Below are positions 10,769 to 23,548 of a DNA stretch of 64,000 nt, in pieces. The notes beneath the pieces are model-generated. The model was not told the origin of the DNA. It was given only the letters and a program-made list of their open reading frames with translations, and did no database searches. Source of the stretch: Pisaster brevispinus. Lineage: Eukaryota; Echinodermata; Asteroidea; Forcipulatida; Asteriidae. The stretch is from positions 1,116,001 through 1,180,000 of the forward strand of contig JAMKCF010000019.1 of the NCBI GenBank assembly GCA_023634235.1, read 5' to 3'. The translations under genes were made by a program, and so were the position numbers. How positions within the stretch are numbered: the stretch's first letter is position 1; every line of letters starts with the position of its first letter.

Positions 10769-12437
10769 GCACAATTTTAGTACCACTGTAAAGCCCGTTT
10801 CAAGGGCTCTCTCTCCCGTGAGTTTGGGGTTGCTGACATTTCTGTAAGCGATGCGAGCGGCCTGTATGCTAGGCCCACCTGTTAGAGAAATTAAAAAAAA
10901 AAAAACAGGGGTGATGGCCTAAAACAAAAGTGCGGTGCATTTGGGAATAACTCCCGATCTAGGAGGGCTAGAGAGATGATTTTTTGACCTGACTCTTTCT
11001 TAGGTATTCCTGAATCCGAAAACTATACTTTTACGGCCGTTGCGGGCAAGATTCACACCAGAAAAGACCAGCAGGCGGGGACACTCCGAAAGCCCCGCAT
11101 TCTGTAGGCGAGGCGAGCGGCCTGGATGTTAGGCCCATCCTTAGAGAAATTGAAAAAAATATATATATATAAGAGCGAAGATTTTGGAAATAACTCCCGA
11201 TCTAGGAGGGCTAGAGGGATGATTTGTGTACCAGACTCTGCCTTAGGTATCCCTGCATCCGAAAATTATACTTTTACGGCCGTTGCGGTCAAGCTTTACA
11301 CCGGAAGAGACCAGCAAGCGGGGAAACTCCGAAATCACCGCAAAACATCAACGTGATTTTGCAGTAAAAAGACAGAAGCTGACGATTCTGTACGCGAGGC
11401 GAGCGGCCTGGATGTTAGGCCTACCCCTAATAAAAACTGAAAGAAAAAAAAACAGGGGCCGGCTGAAAAGCAAAGTCTTGCCGGCAAGGGTAATGGCCAA
11501 AAAATAAAAGTGCGAAGGTTTTGGAAATAACTCCCGATCTAGGAGGGCTAGAGAGATGATTTTTGTACCAGACTCTGCCTTAGGTATCCCTGCATCCGAA
11601 AATTATATTTGTACGGCCGTTGCGGGTAGGCTTCACACCGGAAAAGACCAGCATGCGGAAACAGTCCGAAAGCACCGCAAAACATGAACGTGATTTTGCT
11701 GTAAAAAGACAGAAATACAGAATAAGGAGGGTCAAATCACCCCCAGGGCAATATCGGATCTGCACAATTTTAATACCACTGTAAAGCCCGTTTCAAGGGC
11801 TCTCTCTGCCGCGAATTTGGGGTTGCTGACGATTCTGTATGCGAGGCGAGCGGCCTGGATGTTAGGCCCACCCGTTAGAGAAATTAAACAAAAAAACAGG
11901 GGTGATGGCCTAAAACAAAAGTGAGGTGAATTTGGGAATAACTCCCGATCTGGGAGGGTTAGAGTGATGATTTTGTTTGACCTGACACTGCCTTAAGTAT
12001 CCCTGCATCCGCAAATTAGACTTTTACGGCCGTTACGGGCAGGCTTTACACCGGAAGAGACCAGGCTCTCTCTCCCGTGAGTTTGGGTTGCTGACGTTTC
12101 TGTAAGCGATGCGAGCGGCCTGTATGTAAGGCCCACCCGTTAGAGAAATTAAACAAAAAAACAGGGGTGATGGCCTAACACAAAAGTGCGGTGCATTTGG
12201 GATTAACTCCCGATCTAGGAGGGCTAGAGAGATGATTTTTTCACCAGACTCTGCCTTAGGTATCCTTGCATCTGAAAATATAACTTTAACGGCCGTTGAA
12301 GGCAGGCTTAATACCGGAAAAGACCAGCAAGCGGGGACACTCCGAAAGCCCCGTAAAACATCAACGTGATTTTGCTGTAAAAAGACAGAAATACAGATTA
12401 AGGAGGGTCAAATCGACCCCAAGGCAATATCGGATCT
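10769..12437 (+). repeat. Rearranged zone of truncated monomers
   Basis: Only two anchors (10769 and 11762) occur in about 1.7 kb, because three deletions cut monomers short. A B unit is joined at 11099-11100 (GCCCCGCA|TTCTGTAGGCG). The next fragment carries an AT microsatellite and ends at 11379 (GACAGAA|GCTGACGATT). An old-style A fragment follows. A further B unit is joined at 12063 (GAGACCAG|GCTCTCTC). All pieces are recognisable satellite in the same orientation; no foreign sequence is seen at the joins. Confidence 0.88.
11159..11171 (+). repeat. Short AT microsatellite
   Basis: In a truncated old-style unit the A tract TTGAAAAAAA runs into about six AT dinucleotides and then AAGAGCGAAG. 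It replaces the usual sequence between the A tract and GTGCGG. It is the only AT-repeat tract in the window and lies in the most rearranged zone. Confidence 0.9.
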
Positions 12438-13262
12438 GCACAATTTTAGTACAACTGTAAAGCCCGTTTCAAGGACTCTCTTTCCCGTGAGTTTGGGTTG
12501 CTGACGATTCTGTAAACGATGCGAGCGGCCTGTATGTTAGGCCCACCCGTTAGAGAAATTAAACAAAAAAACAGGGGTAATGGCCTTAAACAAAAGTGAG
12601 GTGAATTTGGGAATAACTCCCGATCTAAGAGGGCTAATGGGATGATTTTGTTTGACCTGACACTGCCTTAAGTATCCCTGCATCCGCAAATTAGACTTTT
12701 ACGGCCGTTGCGGGCAGGCTTCACACCGGGAAAGACCCGCAAGCGGGGACACTCCGAAAGCCCCGCAAAACATCAACGTGATTTTGATGTAAAAAGACAG
12801 AAATACAGATTAAGGAGGGTCAAATCGACCCCAAGGCAATATCGGATCTGCACAATTTTAGTACAACTGTAAAGCCCGTTTCAATGACTCTCTTTCCCGT
12901 GAGTTTGGGGTTGCTGACGATTCTGTAAACGATGCGAGCGGCCTGTATGTTAGGCCCACCCGTTAGAGAAATTAAACAAAAAAACAGGGGTAATGGCCTA
13001 AAACAAAAAGGAGGTGAATTTGGGAATAACTCCCGATCTAAGAGGGCTAGAGGGATGATTTTGTTTGACCTGACACTGCCTTAAGTATCCCTGCATCCGC
13101 AAATTAGACTTTTACGGCCGTTGCGGGCAGGCTTCACACCGGGAAAGACCCGCAAGCGGGGACACTCCGAAAGCCCCGCAAAACATCAACGTGATTTTGC
13201 TGTAAAAAGACAGAAACAGAGAATAAGGAGGGTTAAATCACCCCCAGGGCAATATCGGATCT
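12438..13262 (+). repeat. Two near-identical old-style B monomers
   Basis: Anchors 12438 and 12850 mark B units of 412 and 413 bp that share private variants: AGATTAAGGAGGG, CCCCAAGGCAATATC, GTACAACTG, GTAAACGATGCG, TTAAACAAAAAAACAGGGG, GATCTAAGAGGGC and TTGTTTGACCTGACACTGCC. The unit spanning 12063-12437 is related. This is a local monomeric amplification, and part of it reappears at 14241. Confidence 0.88.
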
Positions 13263-14976
13263 GCACAATTTTAGTTCCACTGTAAAGCCCGTTTCAAGGA
13301 CTCTCTTTCCCGTGAGTTTGGGGTCGCTGACGATTCTGTAGGCGAGGCGAGCGGCCTGGATGTTAGGCCTACCCCTAAGAAAAATTGAAAAAAAAAAAAA
13401 AAAAAACCCAGAAGCAAGGTCGTGCCGGCAGGGGTCATGGCCCAAAATCGAATCTGCACAATTTTAGTACCACTGTAAAGCCCGTTTCAAGGGCTCCCTC
13501 TCCCGTGAGTTTGGGGTCGCTGACGATTCTGTAGGCGAGGCGAGCGGCCTCAAGGGCTCCCTCTCCCGTGAGTTTGGGGTCGCTGACGATTCTGTAGGCG
13601 AGGCGAGCGGCCTGGATGTTAGGCCCACCCCATAGAGAAATAGGAAAACAAAAACCTGGGGTAATGGCCCAAAATAAAAGTGCGGTGATTTTGGGAATAA
13701 GTCCCGATCTAGGAGGGCTAGAGAGATGATTTTTTTACCTGACTCTGCCTTAGGTATCCCTGCATCCGAAAATTAGACTTTTACGGCCGTTGCGGGCAGG
13801 CTTCACACCGGAAAAGACCAGCAAGCGGGGACACTCCGAAAGCCCCACAAAACATCAACTTGATTTTGCTGTAAAAAGATACAAATACAAAATAAGGAGG
13901 GTCACATCACCCCCAGGGCAATATCGATTCTGCACAATTTTTGTACCACAGTAAAGCCCGTTTCAAGGGCTCCCTCTCCCGTGAGTTTGGAGTCGCTGAC
14001 GATTCTGTAGGCGAGGCGAGCGGCCTGGATGTTAGGCCTTCCCCTAAGAAAAATTGAAAAAAAAAAACCAAACAAACCCAGAAGCAAGGTCGTGCCGGCA
14101 CGGGTCATGGCCCAAAATAAAAGTGCGGTGAATTTGGGAATAACTCCCGATCTAGGAGGGCTAGAGGGATGATTTTTTGGCCTGACTCTGCATTAGGTAT
14201 CCCTGCATCCGAAAATTAGACTTTTACGGCCGTTGCGGGCGGCCTGTATGTTAGGCCCACCCGTTAGAGAAATTAAACAAAAAAACAGGGGTAATGGCCT
14301 AAAACAAAAAGGAGGTGAATTTAGGAATAACTCCCGATCTAAGAGGGCTAGAGGGATGATTTTGTTTGACCTGACACTGCCTTAAGTATCCCTGCATCCG
14401 CAAATTAGACTTTTACGGCCGTTGCGGGCAGGCTTCACACCGGGAAAGACCCGCAAGCGGGGACACTCCGAAAGCCCCGCAAAACATCAACGTGATTTTG
14501 CTGTAAAAAGACAGAAACAGAGAATAAGGAGGGTTAAATCACCCCCAGGGCAATATCGGATCTGCACAATTTTAGTTCCACTGTAAAGCCCGTTTCAAGG
14601 ACTCTCTTTCCCGTGAGTTTGGGGTTGCTGACGATTCTGTAAACGATGCGAGCGGCCTGGATGTTAGGCCTACCCCATAGAGAAATAGGAAAACAAAAAC
14701 CAGGGGTAATGGCCCAAAATAAAAGTGCGGTGATTTTGGGAATAAGTCCCGATCTAGGAGGGCTAGAGAGATGATTTTTTTACCTGACTCTGCCTTAGGT
14801 ATCCCTGCATCCGAAAATTAGACTTTTACGGCCGTTGCGGGCAGGCTTCATACCGGAAAAGACCAGCAAGCGGGGACACTCCGAAAGCCCCCCAAAACAT
14901 CAACGTGATTTTGCTGTAAAAAGACACAAATACAAAATAAGGAGGGTCACATCACCCCCAGGGCAATATCGAATCT
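13263..14976 (+). repeat. Boundary patchwork between old- and new-style satellite
   Basis: The first new-style A unit (A tract then CCCAGAAGCAAGG, lacking GGGCCGGCTGAA) starts at 13263 but is cut at 13447. A new-style B with a 63-bp duplication follows (13456-13931), then a new-style A (13932) cut at 14240. At that point an old-style B segment is inserted; it matches 12940-13340 at a constant offset of 1,301 bp (same GAAACAGAGAATAAGG and GAGGGTTAAATC). A hybrid B (14564-14976) leads into the uniform domain. The interleaving shows exchange between the two domains after they had diverged. Confidence 0.88.
13488..13613 (+). repeat. 63-bp tandem duplication at the domain boundary
   Basis: The interval from CAAGGGCTCCCTCTCC to GGCGAGGCGAGCGGCCT occurs at 13488-13550 and again at 13551-13613 without any difference I can see. 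It lies in the patchwork where old and new satellite meet. Its sequence identity suggests a young event. Confidence 0.92.
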
Positions 14977-17147
14977 GCGCAATTTTAGTACCACTGTAAA
15001 GCCCGTTTCAAGGGCTCCCTCTCCCGTGAGTTTGGGGTCGCTGACGATTCTGTAGGCGAGGCGAGCGGCCTGGATGTTAGGCCTTCCCCTAAGAAAAATT
15101 GAAAAAACAAAACAAAAAAAAAACAAACCCAGAAGCAAGGTCGTGCCGGCAGGGGTCATGGCCCAAAATAAAAGTGCGGTGAATTTGGGAATAACTCCCG
15201 ATCTAGGAGGGCTAGAGGGATGATTTTTTGGCCTGACTCTGCCTTAGGTATCCCTGCATCCGAAAATTAGACTTTTACGGCCGTTGCGGGCAGGCTTCAC
15301 ACCGGAAAAGACCAGCAAGCGGGGACACTCCGAAAGCCCCGCAAAACATCAACGTGATTTTGCTGTAAAAAGACACAAATACAAAATAAGGAGGGTCACA
15401 TCACCCCCAGGGCAATATCGAATCTGCACAATTTTAGTACCACTGTAAAGCCCGTTTCAAGGGCTCCCTCTCCCGTGAGTTTGGGGTCGCTGACGATTCT
15501 GTAGGCGAGGCGAGCGGCCTGGATGTTAGGCCCACCTCTTAGAGAAATAGGAAAACAAAAACCAGGGGTAATGGCCCAAAATAAAAGTGCGGTGATTTTG
15601 GGAATAAGTCCCGATCTAGGAGGGCTAGAGAGATGATTTTTTACCTGACTCTGCCTTAGGTATCCCTGCATCCGAAAATTAGACTTTTACGGCCGTTGCG
15701 GGCAGGCTTCACACCGAAAAAGACCAGCAAGCGGGGACACTCCGAAAGCCCCCCAAAACACCAACTTGATTTTGCTGTAAAAAGACACAAATACAAAATA
15801 AGGAGGGTCACATCACCCCCAGGGCAATATCGAATCTGCACAATTTTAGTACCACTGTAAAGCCCGTTTTAAGGGCTCCCTCTCCTGTGAGTTTGGGGTC
15901 GCTGACGATTCTGTAGGCAAGGCGAGCGGCCTGGATGTTAGGCCTACCCCTAAGAAAAATTGAAAAAAAAAAAAAAAAAAAAAAAAAAAAACAGAAGCAA
16001 GGTCGTGCCGGCAGGGGTCATGGCCCAAAATAAAAGTGCGGTGATTTTGGGAATAACTCCCGATCTAGGAGGGCTAGAGGGATGATTTTTTGGCCTGACT
16101 CTGCCTTAGGTATCCCTGCATCCGAAAATTAGACTTTTACGGCCGTTGCGGGCAGGCTTCACACCGGAAAAGACCAGCAAGCGGGAACACTCCGAAAGCC
16201 CCCCAAAACATCAACTTGATTTTGCTGTAAAAAGACACAAATACAAAATAAGGAGGGTCACATCACCCCCAGGGCAATATCGAATCTGCACAATTTTAGT
16301 ACCACTGTAAAGCCCGTTTCAAGGGCTCCCTCTCCCGTGAGTTTGGGGTCACTGACGATTCTGTAGGCGAGGCGAGCGGCCTGGATGTTAGGACTACCCC
16401 TAAGAAAAATTGAAAAAAAAAAAAAAAAAAAAAAAAACCAGAAGCAAGGTCGTGCCGGCAGGGGTCATGGCCCAAAATAAAAGTGCGGTGAATTTGGGAA
16501 TAACTCCCGATCTAGGAGGGCTAGAGGGATGATTTTTTTACATGACTCTGCCTTAGGTATCCCTGCATCCGAAAATTAGACTTTTACGGCCGTTGCGGGC
16601 AGGCTTCACACCGGAAAAGACCAGCAAGCGGGGACACTCCGAAAGCCCCGCAAAACATCAACGTGATTTTGCTGTAAAAAGACACAAATACAAAATAAGG
16701 AGGGTCACATCACCCCCAGGGCAATATCGAATCTGCACAATTTTAGTACCACTGTAAAGCCCGTTTCAAGGGCTCCCTCTCCCGTGAGTTTGGGGTCGCT
16801 GACGATTCTGTAAACGATGCAAGCGGCCTGGATGTTAGGCCCACCCCTTAGAGAAATAGGAAAACAAAAACCAGGGGTAATGGCCAAAACTAAAAGTGCG
16901 GTGATTTTGGGAATAAGTCCCGATCTAGGAGGGCTAGAGAGATGATTTTTTTACCTGACTCTGCCTTAGGTATCCCTGCATCCGAAAATTAGACTTTTAC
17001 GGCCGTTGCGGGCAGGCTTCACACCGGAAAAGACCAGCAAGCGGGAACACTCCGAAAGCCCCCCAAAACATCAACTTGATTTTGCTGTAAAAAGACACAA
17101 ATACAAAATAAGGAGGGTCACATCACCCCCAGGGCAATATCGAATCT
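14977..17147 (+). repeat. Homogenised domain, first block: A-B-A-A-B
   Basis: Monomer starts are 14977 A, 15426 B, 15838 A, 16288 A and 16735 B. From here rightward the linked A/B diagnostic sites are nearly fixed and units match their class closely. The A tracts at 15838 and 16288 are long (29 consecutive A at 15963-15991). The variant TGATTTTGGGAATAACTCC in the unit at 15838 mixes B and A states. Confidence 0.92.
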
Positions 17148-19285
17148 GCACAATTTTAATACCACTGTGAAGCCCGTTTCAAGGGCTCCCTCTCCCGTGA
17201 GTTTGGGGTCGCTGACGATTCTGTAGGCGAGGCGAGCGGCCTGGATGTTAGGCCTACCCCTAAGAAAAATTGAAAAAAAAAAAAAAAACAAAAAAAAACC
17301 CAGAAGCAAGGTCGTGCCGGCAGGGGTCATGGCCCAAAATAAAAGTGCGGTGAATTTGGGAATAACTCCCGATCTAGGAGGGCTAGAGGGATGATTTTTT
17401 GGCCTGACTCTGCCTTAGGTATCCCTGCATCCGAAAATTAGACTTTTACGGCCGTTGCGGGCAGGCTTCACACCGGAAAAGACCAGCAAGCGGGGACACT
17501 CCGAAAGCCCCGCAAAACATCAACGTGATTTTGCTGTAAAAAGACACAAATACAAAATAAGGAGGGTCACATCACCCCCAGGGCAATATCGAATCTGCAC
17601 AATTTTAGTACCACTGTAAAGCCCGTTTCAAGGGCTCCCTCTCCCGTGAGTTTGGGGTCGCTGACGATTCTGTAGGCGAGGCGAGCGGCCTGGATGTTAG
17701 GCCCACCCCTTAGAGAAATAGGAAAACAAAAACCAGGGGTAATGGCCCAAAATAAAAGTGCGGTGATTTTGGGAATAAGTCCCGATCTAGGAGGGCTAGA
17801 GAGATTATTTTTTTTCCTGACTCTGCCTTAGGTATCCCTGCATCCGAAAATTAGACTTTTACGGCCGTTGCTGGCAGGCTTCACACCGGAAAAGACCAGC
17901 AAGCGGGGACACTCCGAAAGCCCCGCAAAACATCAACGTGATTTTGCTGTAAAAAGACACAAATACAAAATAAGGAGGGTCACATCACCCCCAGGGCAAT
18001 ATCGAATCTGCACAATTTTAGTACCACTGTAAAGCCCGTTTCTAAGGCTCACTCTCCCGTCAGTTTGGGGTCGCTGACGATTCTGTAGGCGAGGCGAGCG
18101 GCCTGGATGTTAGGCCTACCCCTAAGAAAAATTGAAAAAAAAAAAAAAAAAAAAAAAAAAACCCAGAAGCAAGGTCGTGCCGGCAGGGGTCATGGCCCAA
18201 AATAAAAGTGCGGTGAATTTGGGAATAACTCCCGATCTAGGAGGGCTAGAGGGATGATTTTTTGGCCTGACTCTGCCTTAGGTATCCCTGCATCCGAAAA
18301 TTAGACTTTTACGGCCGTTGCGGGCAGGCTTCACACCGGAAAAGACCAGCAAGCGGGGACACTCCGAAAGCCCCGCAAAACATCAACGTGATTTTGCTGT
18401 AAAAAGACACAAATACAAAATAAGGAGGGTCACATCACCCCCAGGGCAATATCGAATCTGCACAATTTTAGTACCACTGTAAAGCCCGTTTCAAGGGCTC
18501 CCTCTCCCGTGAGTTTGGGGTCGCTGACGATTCTGTAGGCGAGGCGAGCGGCCTGGATGTTAGGCCCACCCCTTAGAGAAATAGGAAAACAAAAACCAGG
18601 GGTAATGGCCCAAAATAAAAGTGCGGTGATTTTGGGAATAAGTCCCGATCTAGGAGGGCTAGAGAGATTATTTTTTTTCCTGACTCTGCCTTAGGTATCC
18701 CTGCATCCGAAAATTAGACTTTTACGGCCGTTGCTGGCAGGCTTCACACCGGAAAAGACCAGCAAGCGGGGACACTCCGAAAGCCCCGCAAAACATCAAC
18801 GTGATTTTGCTGTAAAAAGACACAAATACAAAATAAGGAGGGTCACATCACCCCCAGGGCAATATCGAATCTGCACAATTTTAGTACCACTGTAAAGCCC
18901 GTTTCTAAGGCTCACTCTCCCGTCAGTTTGGGGTCGCTGACGATTCTGTAGGCGAGGCGAGCGGCCTGGATGTTAGGCCCACCCCTTAGAGAAATAGGAA
19001 AGCAAAAACCAGGGGTAATGGCCCCCCAAAAAAGTGCGGTGATTTTGGGAATAAGTCCCGATCTAGGAGGGCTAGAGAGATGATTTTTTTACCTGACTCT
19101 GCCTTAGGTATCCCTGCATCCGAAAATTAGACTTTTACGGCCGTTGCGGGCAGGCTTCACACCGGAAAAGACCAGCAAGCGGGGACACTCCGAAAGCCCC
19201 CCAAAACATCAACTTGATTTTGCTGTAAAAAGACACAAATACAAAATAAGGAGGGTCACATCACCCCCAGGGCAATATCGAATCT
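17148..19285 (+). repeat. A-B-A-B-B block with an 863-bp tandem duplication
   Basis: Monomer starts are 17148 A, 17597 B, 18010 A, 18460 B and 18873 B. Three private variants recur at a constant offset of 863 bp: GAGATTATTTTTTTTCC (17801 and 18664), GTTGCTGGCAG, and TTTCTAAGGCTCACTC followed by CCCGTCAG. About 0.8 kb (roughly 17,290-18,115 and 18,153-18,978) is therefore a recent dimer duplication. The second copy then switches from the A to the B path right after TTAGGCC. Confidence 0.9.
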
Positions 19286-22200
19286 GCACAATTTTAGTAC
19301 CACTGTAAAGCCCGTTTCAAGGGCTCCCTCTCCCGTGAGTTTGGAGTCGCTGACGATTCTGTAGGCGAGGCAGGCGGCCTGGATGTTAGGCCTACCCCTA
19401 AGAAAAATTGAAAAAAAACAAAAACAAAAAAAAACCCAGAAGCAAGGTCGTGCCGGCAGGGGTCATGGCCCAAAATAAAAGTGCGGTGAATTTGGGAATA
19501 ACTCCCAATCTACGAGGGCTAGAGGGATGATTTTTTGGCCTGACTCTGCCTTAGGTATCCCTGCATCCGAAACTTAGACTTTTACGGCCGTTGCGGGCAG
19601 GCTTCAAGACCGGAAAAGACCAGCAAGCGGGGACACTCCGAAAGCCCCGCAAAACATCAACGTGATTTTGCTGTAAAAAGACACAAATACAAAATAAGGA
19701 GGGTCACATCACCCCCAGGGCAATATCGAATCTGCACAATTTTAGTACCACTGTAAAGCCCGTTTGAAGGGCTCCCTCTCCCGTGAGTTTGGCGTCGCTG
19801 ACGATTCTGTAGGCGAGGCGAGCGGCCTGGATGTTAGGCCTACCCGTAAGAAAAATTGAAAAAAAAAAAAAGAAAAAAAAAAAAAAAACAGAAGCAAGGT
19901 CGTGCCGGCAGGGGTCATGGCCCAAAATAAAAGTGCGGTGAATTTGGGAATAACTCCCGATCTAGGAGGGCTAGAGGGATGATTTTTTGGCCTGACTCTG
20001 CCTTAGGTATTCCTGCATCCGAAAATTAGACTTTTACGGCCGTTGCGGGCAGGCTTTACTCCGGAAAAGACCAGCAAGCGGGAACACTCCGAAAGCCCAG
20101 CAAAACATCAACGTGATTTTGCTGTAAAAAGACACAAATACAAAATAAGGAGGGTCACATCACCCCCAGGGCAATATCGAATCTGCACAATTTTAGTACC
20201 ACTGTAAAGCCCGTTTCAAGGGCTCCCTCTCCCGTGAGTTTGGGGTCGCTGACGATTCTGTAGGCGAGGCGAGCGGCCTGGATGTTAGGCCCACCCCTTA
20301 GAGAAATAGGAAAACAAAAACCAGGGGTAATGGCCCAAAATAAAAGTGCGGTGATTTTGGGAATAAGTCCCGATCTAGGAGGGCTAGAGAGATGATTTTT
20401 TTACCTGACTCTGCCTTAGGTATCCCTGCATCCGAAAATTAGACTTTTACGGCCGTTGCGGGCAGACTTCACACCGGAAAAGACCAGCAAGCGGGGACAC
20501 TCCGAAAGCCCCCCAAAACATCAACTTGATTTTGCTGTAAAAAGACACAAATACAAAATAAGGAGGGTCACATCACCCCCAGGGCAATATAGAATCTGCA
20601 CAATTTTAGCACCACTGCAAAGCCCGTTTCAAGGGCTCCCTCTCCCGTGAGTTTGGGGTCGCTGACGATTCTGTAGGCGAGGCGAGCGGCCTGGATGTTA
20701 GGCCTACCCCTAAGAAAAATTGAAAAAAAAAAAAAAAAAAAAAAAAAAAAACAGAAGCAAGGTCGTGCCGGCAGGGGTCATGGCCCAAAAAAAAAGTGCG
20801 GTGAATTTGGGAATAACTCCCGATCTAGGAGGGCTAGAGGGATGATTTTTTGGCCTGACTCTGCCTTAGGTATCCCTGCATCCGAAAATTTGACTTTTAC
20901 GGCCGTTGCGGGCAGGCTTCACACCGAAAAAGACCAGCAAGCGGGGACACTCCGAAAGCCCCGCAAAACATCAACGTGATTTTGCTGTAAAAAGACACAA
21001 ATACAAAATAAGGAGGGTCACATCACCCCCAGGGCAATATCGAATCTGCACAATTTTAGTACCACTGTAAAGCCCGTTTCAAGGGCTCCCTCTCCCGTGA
21101 GTTTGGGATTGCCGACGATTCTGTAGGCGAGGCGAGCGGCCTGGATGTTAGGCCCACCCCTTAGAGAAATAGGAAAACAAAAACCAGGGGTAATGGCCCA
21201 AAATAAAAGTGCGGTGATTTTGGGAATAAGTACCCATCTAGGAGGGCTAGAGAGATGATTTTTTTACCTGACTCTGCCTTAGGTATCCCTGCATCCGAAA
21301 ATTAGACTTTTACGGCCGTTGCGGGCAGGCTTCACACCGGAAAAGACCAGCAAGCGGGGACACTCCGAAAGCCCCCAAAAACATCAACTTGATTTGGCTG
21401 TAAAAAGACACAAATACAAAATAAGGAGGGTCACATCACCCCCAGGGCAATATCGAATCTGCACAATTTTAGTACCACTGTAAAGCCCGTTTCAAGGGCT
21501 CCCTCTCCCGTGAGATTGGGGTCGCTGACGATTCTGTAGGCGAGGCGAGCGGCCTGGATGTTAGGCCTACCCCTAAGAAAAATTGAAAAAAAAAAAAAAA
21601 AAAAAAACCCAGAAGCAAGGTCGTGCCGGCAGGGGTCATGGCCCAAAATAAAAGTGCGGTGAATTTGGGAATAACTCCCGATCTAGGAGGGGTAGAGGGA
21701 TGATTTTTTGGCCTGACTCTGCCTTAGGTATCCCTGCATCCGAAAATTAGACTTTTACGGCCGTTGCGGGCAGGCTTCACACCGGAAAAGACCAGCAAGC
21801 GGGGACACTCCGAAAGCCCCGCAAAACATCAACGTGATTTTGCTGTAAAAAGACACAAATACAAAATAAGGAGGGTCACATCACCCCCAGGGCAATATCG
21901 AATCTGCACAATTTTAGTACCACTGTAAAGACCGTTTCAAGGGCTCCCTCTCCCGTGAGTTTGGGGTCGCTGACGATTCTGTAGGCGAGGCGAGCGGCCT
22001 GGATGTTAGGCCCACCCCTTAGAGAAATAGGAAAACAAAAACCAGGGGTAATGGCCCAAAATAAAAGTGCGGTGATTTTGGGAATAAGTACCGATCTAGG
22101 AGGGCTAGAGAGATGATTTTTTTACCTGACTCTGCCTTAGGTATCCCTGCATCCGAAAATTAGACTTTTACGGCCGTTGCGGGCAGGCTTCACACCGGAA

Positions 22201-23210
22201 AAGACCAGCAAGCGGGGACACTCCGAAAGCCCCCCAAAACATCAACTTGATTTTGCTGTAAAAAGACACAAATACAAAATAAGGAGGGTCACATCACCCC
22301 CAGGGCAATATCGAATCTGCACAATTTTAGTACCACTGTAAAGCCTGTTTCAAGGGCTCCCTCTCCCGTGAGTTTGGGGTCGCTGACGATTCTGTAGGCG
22401 AGGCGAGCAGCCTGGATGTTAGGCCTACCCCTAAGAAAAAATGAAAAAAAAAAAAAAAAAAAAAAAAACCCAGAAGAAAGGTCGTGCCGGCAGGGGTCAT
22501 GGCCCAAAATAAAAGTGCGGTGAATTTGGGAATAACTCCCGATCTAGGAGGGCTAGAGGGATGATTTTTTGGCCTGACTCTGCCTTAGGTATCCCTGCAT
22601 CCGAAAATTATACTTTTACGGCCGTTGCGGGCAGGCTTCACACCGGAAAAGACCAGCAAGCGGGGACACTCCGAAAGCCCCGCAAAACATCAACGTGATT
22701 TTGCTGTAAAAAGACACAAATACAAAATAAGGAGGGTCACATCACCCCAGGGCAATATCGAATCTGCACAATTTTAGTACCACTGTAAAGCCCGTTTCAA
22801 GGGCTCCCTCTCCCGTGAGTTTGGGGCCGCTGACGATTCTGTAGGCGAGGCGAGCGGCCTGGATGTTAGGCCTACCCCTAAGAAAAATTGAAAAAAAAAA
22901 AAAAAAAAAAAACCCAGAAGCAAGGTCGTGCCGGCAGGGGTCATGGCCCAAAATAAAAGTGCGGTGAATTTGGGAATAACTCCCGATCTAGGAGGGCTAG
23001 AGGGATGATTTTTTGGCCTGACTCTGCCTTAGGTATCCCTGCATCCGAAAATTAGACTTTTACGGCCGTTGCGGGCAGGCTTCACACCGGAAAAGACCAG
23101 CAAGCGGGGACACTCCGAAAGCCCCGCAAAACATCAACGTTATTTTGCTGTAAAAAGACACAAATACAAAATAAGGAGGGTCACATCACCCCCAGGGCAA
23201 TATCGAATCT
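19286..23210 (+). repeat. A-B / A-A-B block
   Basis: Monomer starts are 19286 A, 19734 A, 20185 B, 20598 A, 21048 B, 21461 A, 21906 B, 22319 A and 22766 A. A-B pairs have a period of about 858-863 bp. The A tract at 20598 reaches 29 consecutive A; the one at 19734 is interrupted by a single G. The unit at 22766 has a one-base deletion (CATCACCCCAGGG) and follows another A directly. Confidence 0.92.
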
Positions 23211-23548
23211 GCACAATTTTAGTACCACTGTAAAGCCCGTTTCAAGGGCTCCCTCTCCCGTGAGTTTGGGGTCGCTGACGATTCTGTAGGCGAGGCGAGC
23301 GGCCTGGATGTTAGGCCCATCCCTTCTAGGAGGGCTAGAGGGATGATTTTTTGGCCTGACTCTGCCTTAGGTATCCCTGCATCCGAAAATTAGACTTTTA
23401 CGGCCGTTGCGGGTAGGCTTCACACAGGAAAAGACCAGCAAGCGGGGACACTCCGAAAGCCCCGCAATTCATCAACGTGATTTTGCTGTAAAAAGACACA
23501 AATACAAAATAAGGAGGGTCACATCACCCCCAGGGCAATATCGAATCT
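23211..23548 (+). repeat. Delta-type monomer (338 bp), exemplar
   Basis: A satellite unit with an internal deletion: after GGATGTTAGGCCCATCCCTT the sequence jumps straight to CTAGGAGGGCTAGAGGG, so the A/B-distinguishing segment (A tract, GCCGGC, GTGCGG and ATAA(C/G)TCCC) is missing. The right half is A-like (TTTTTTGGCC). It shares the private variants GGGTAGGC and CACACAGG with the other delta units that start at 23549, 25600 and 26793. All four have the same breakpoint, so the deletion happened once and was then amplified. Confidence 0.93.

Noticed and set aside
11159..11171. TATA-box-like promoter
   Set aside because: It is a short AT microsatellite in one truncated unit with no gene downstream.
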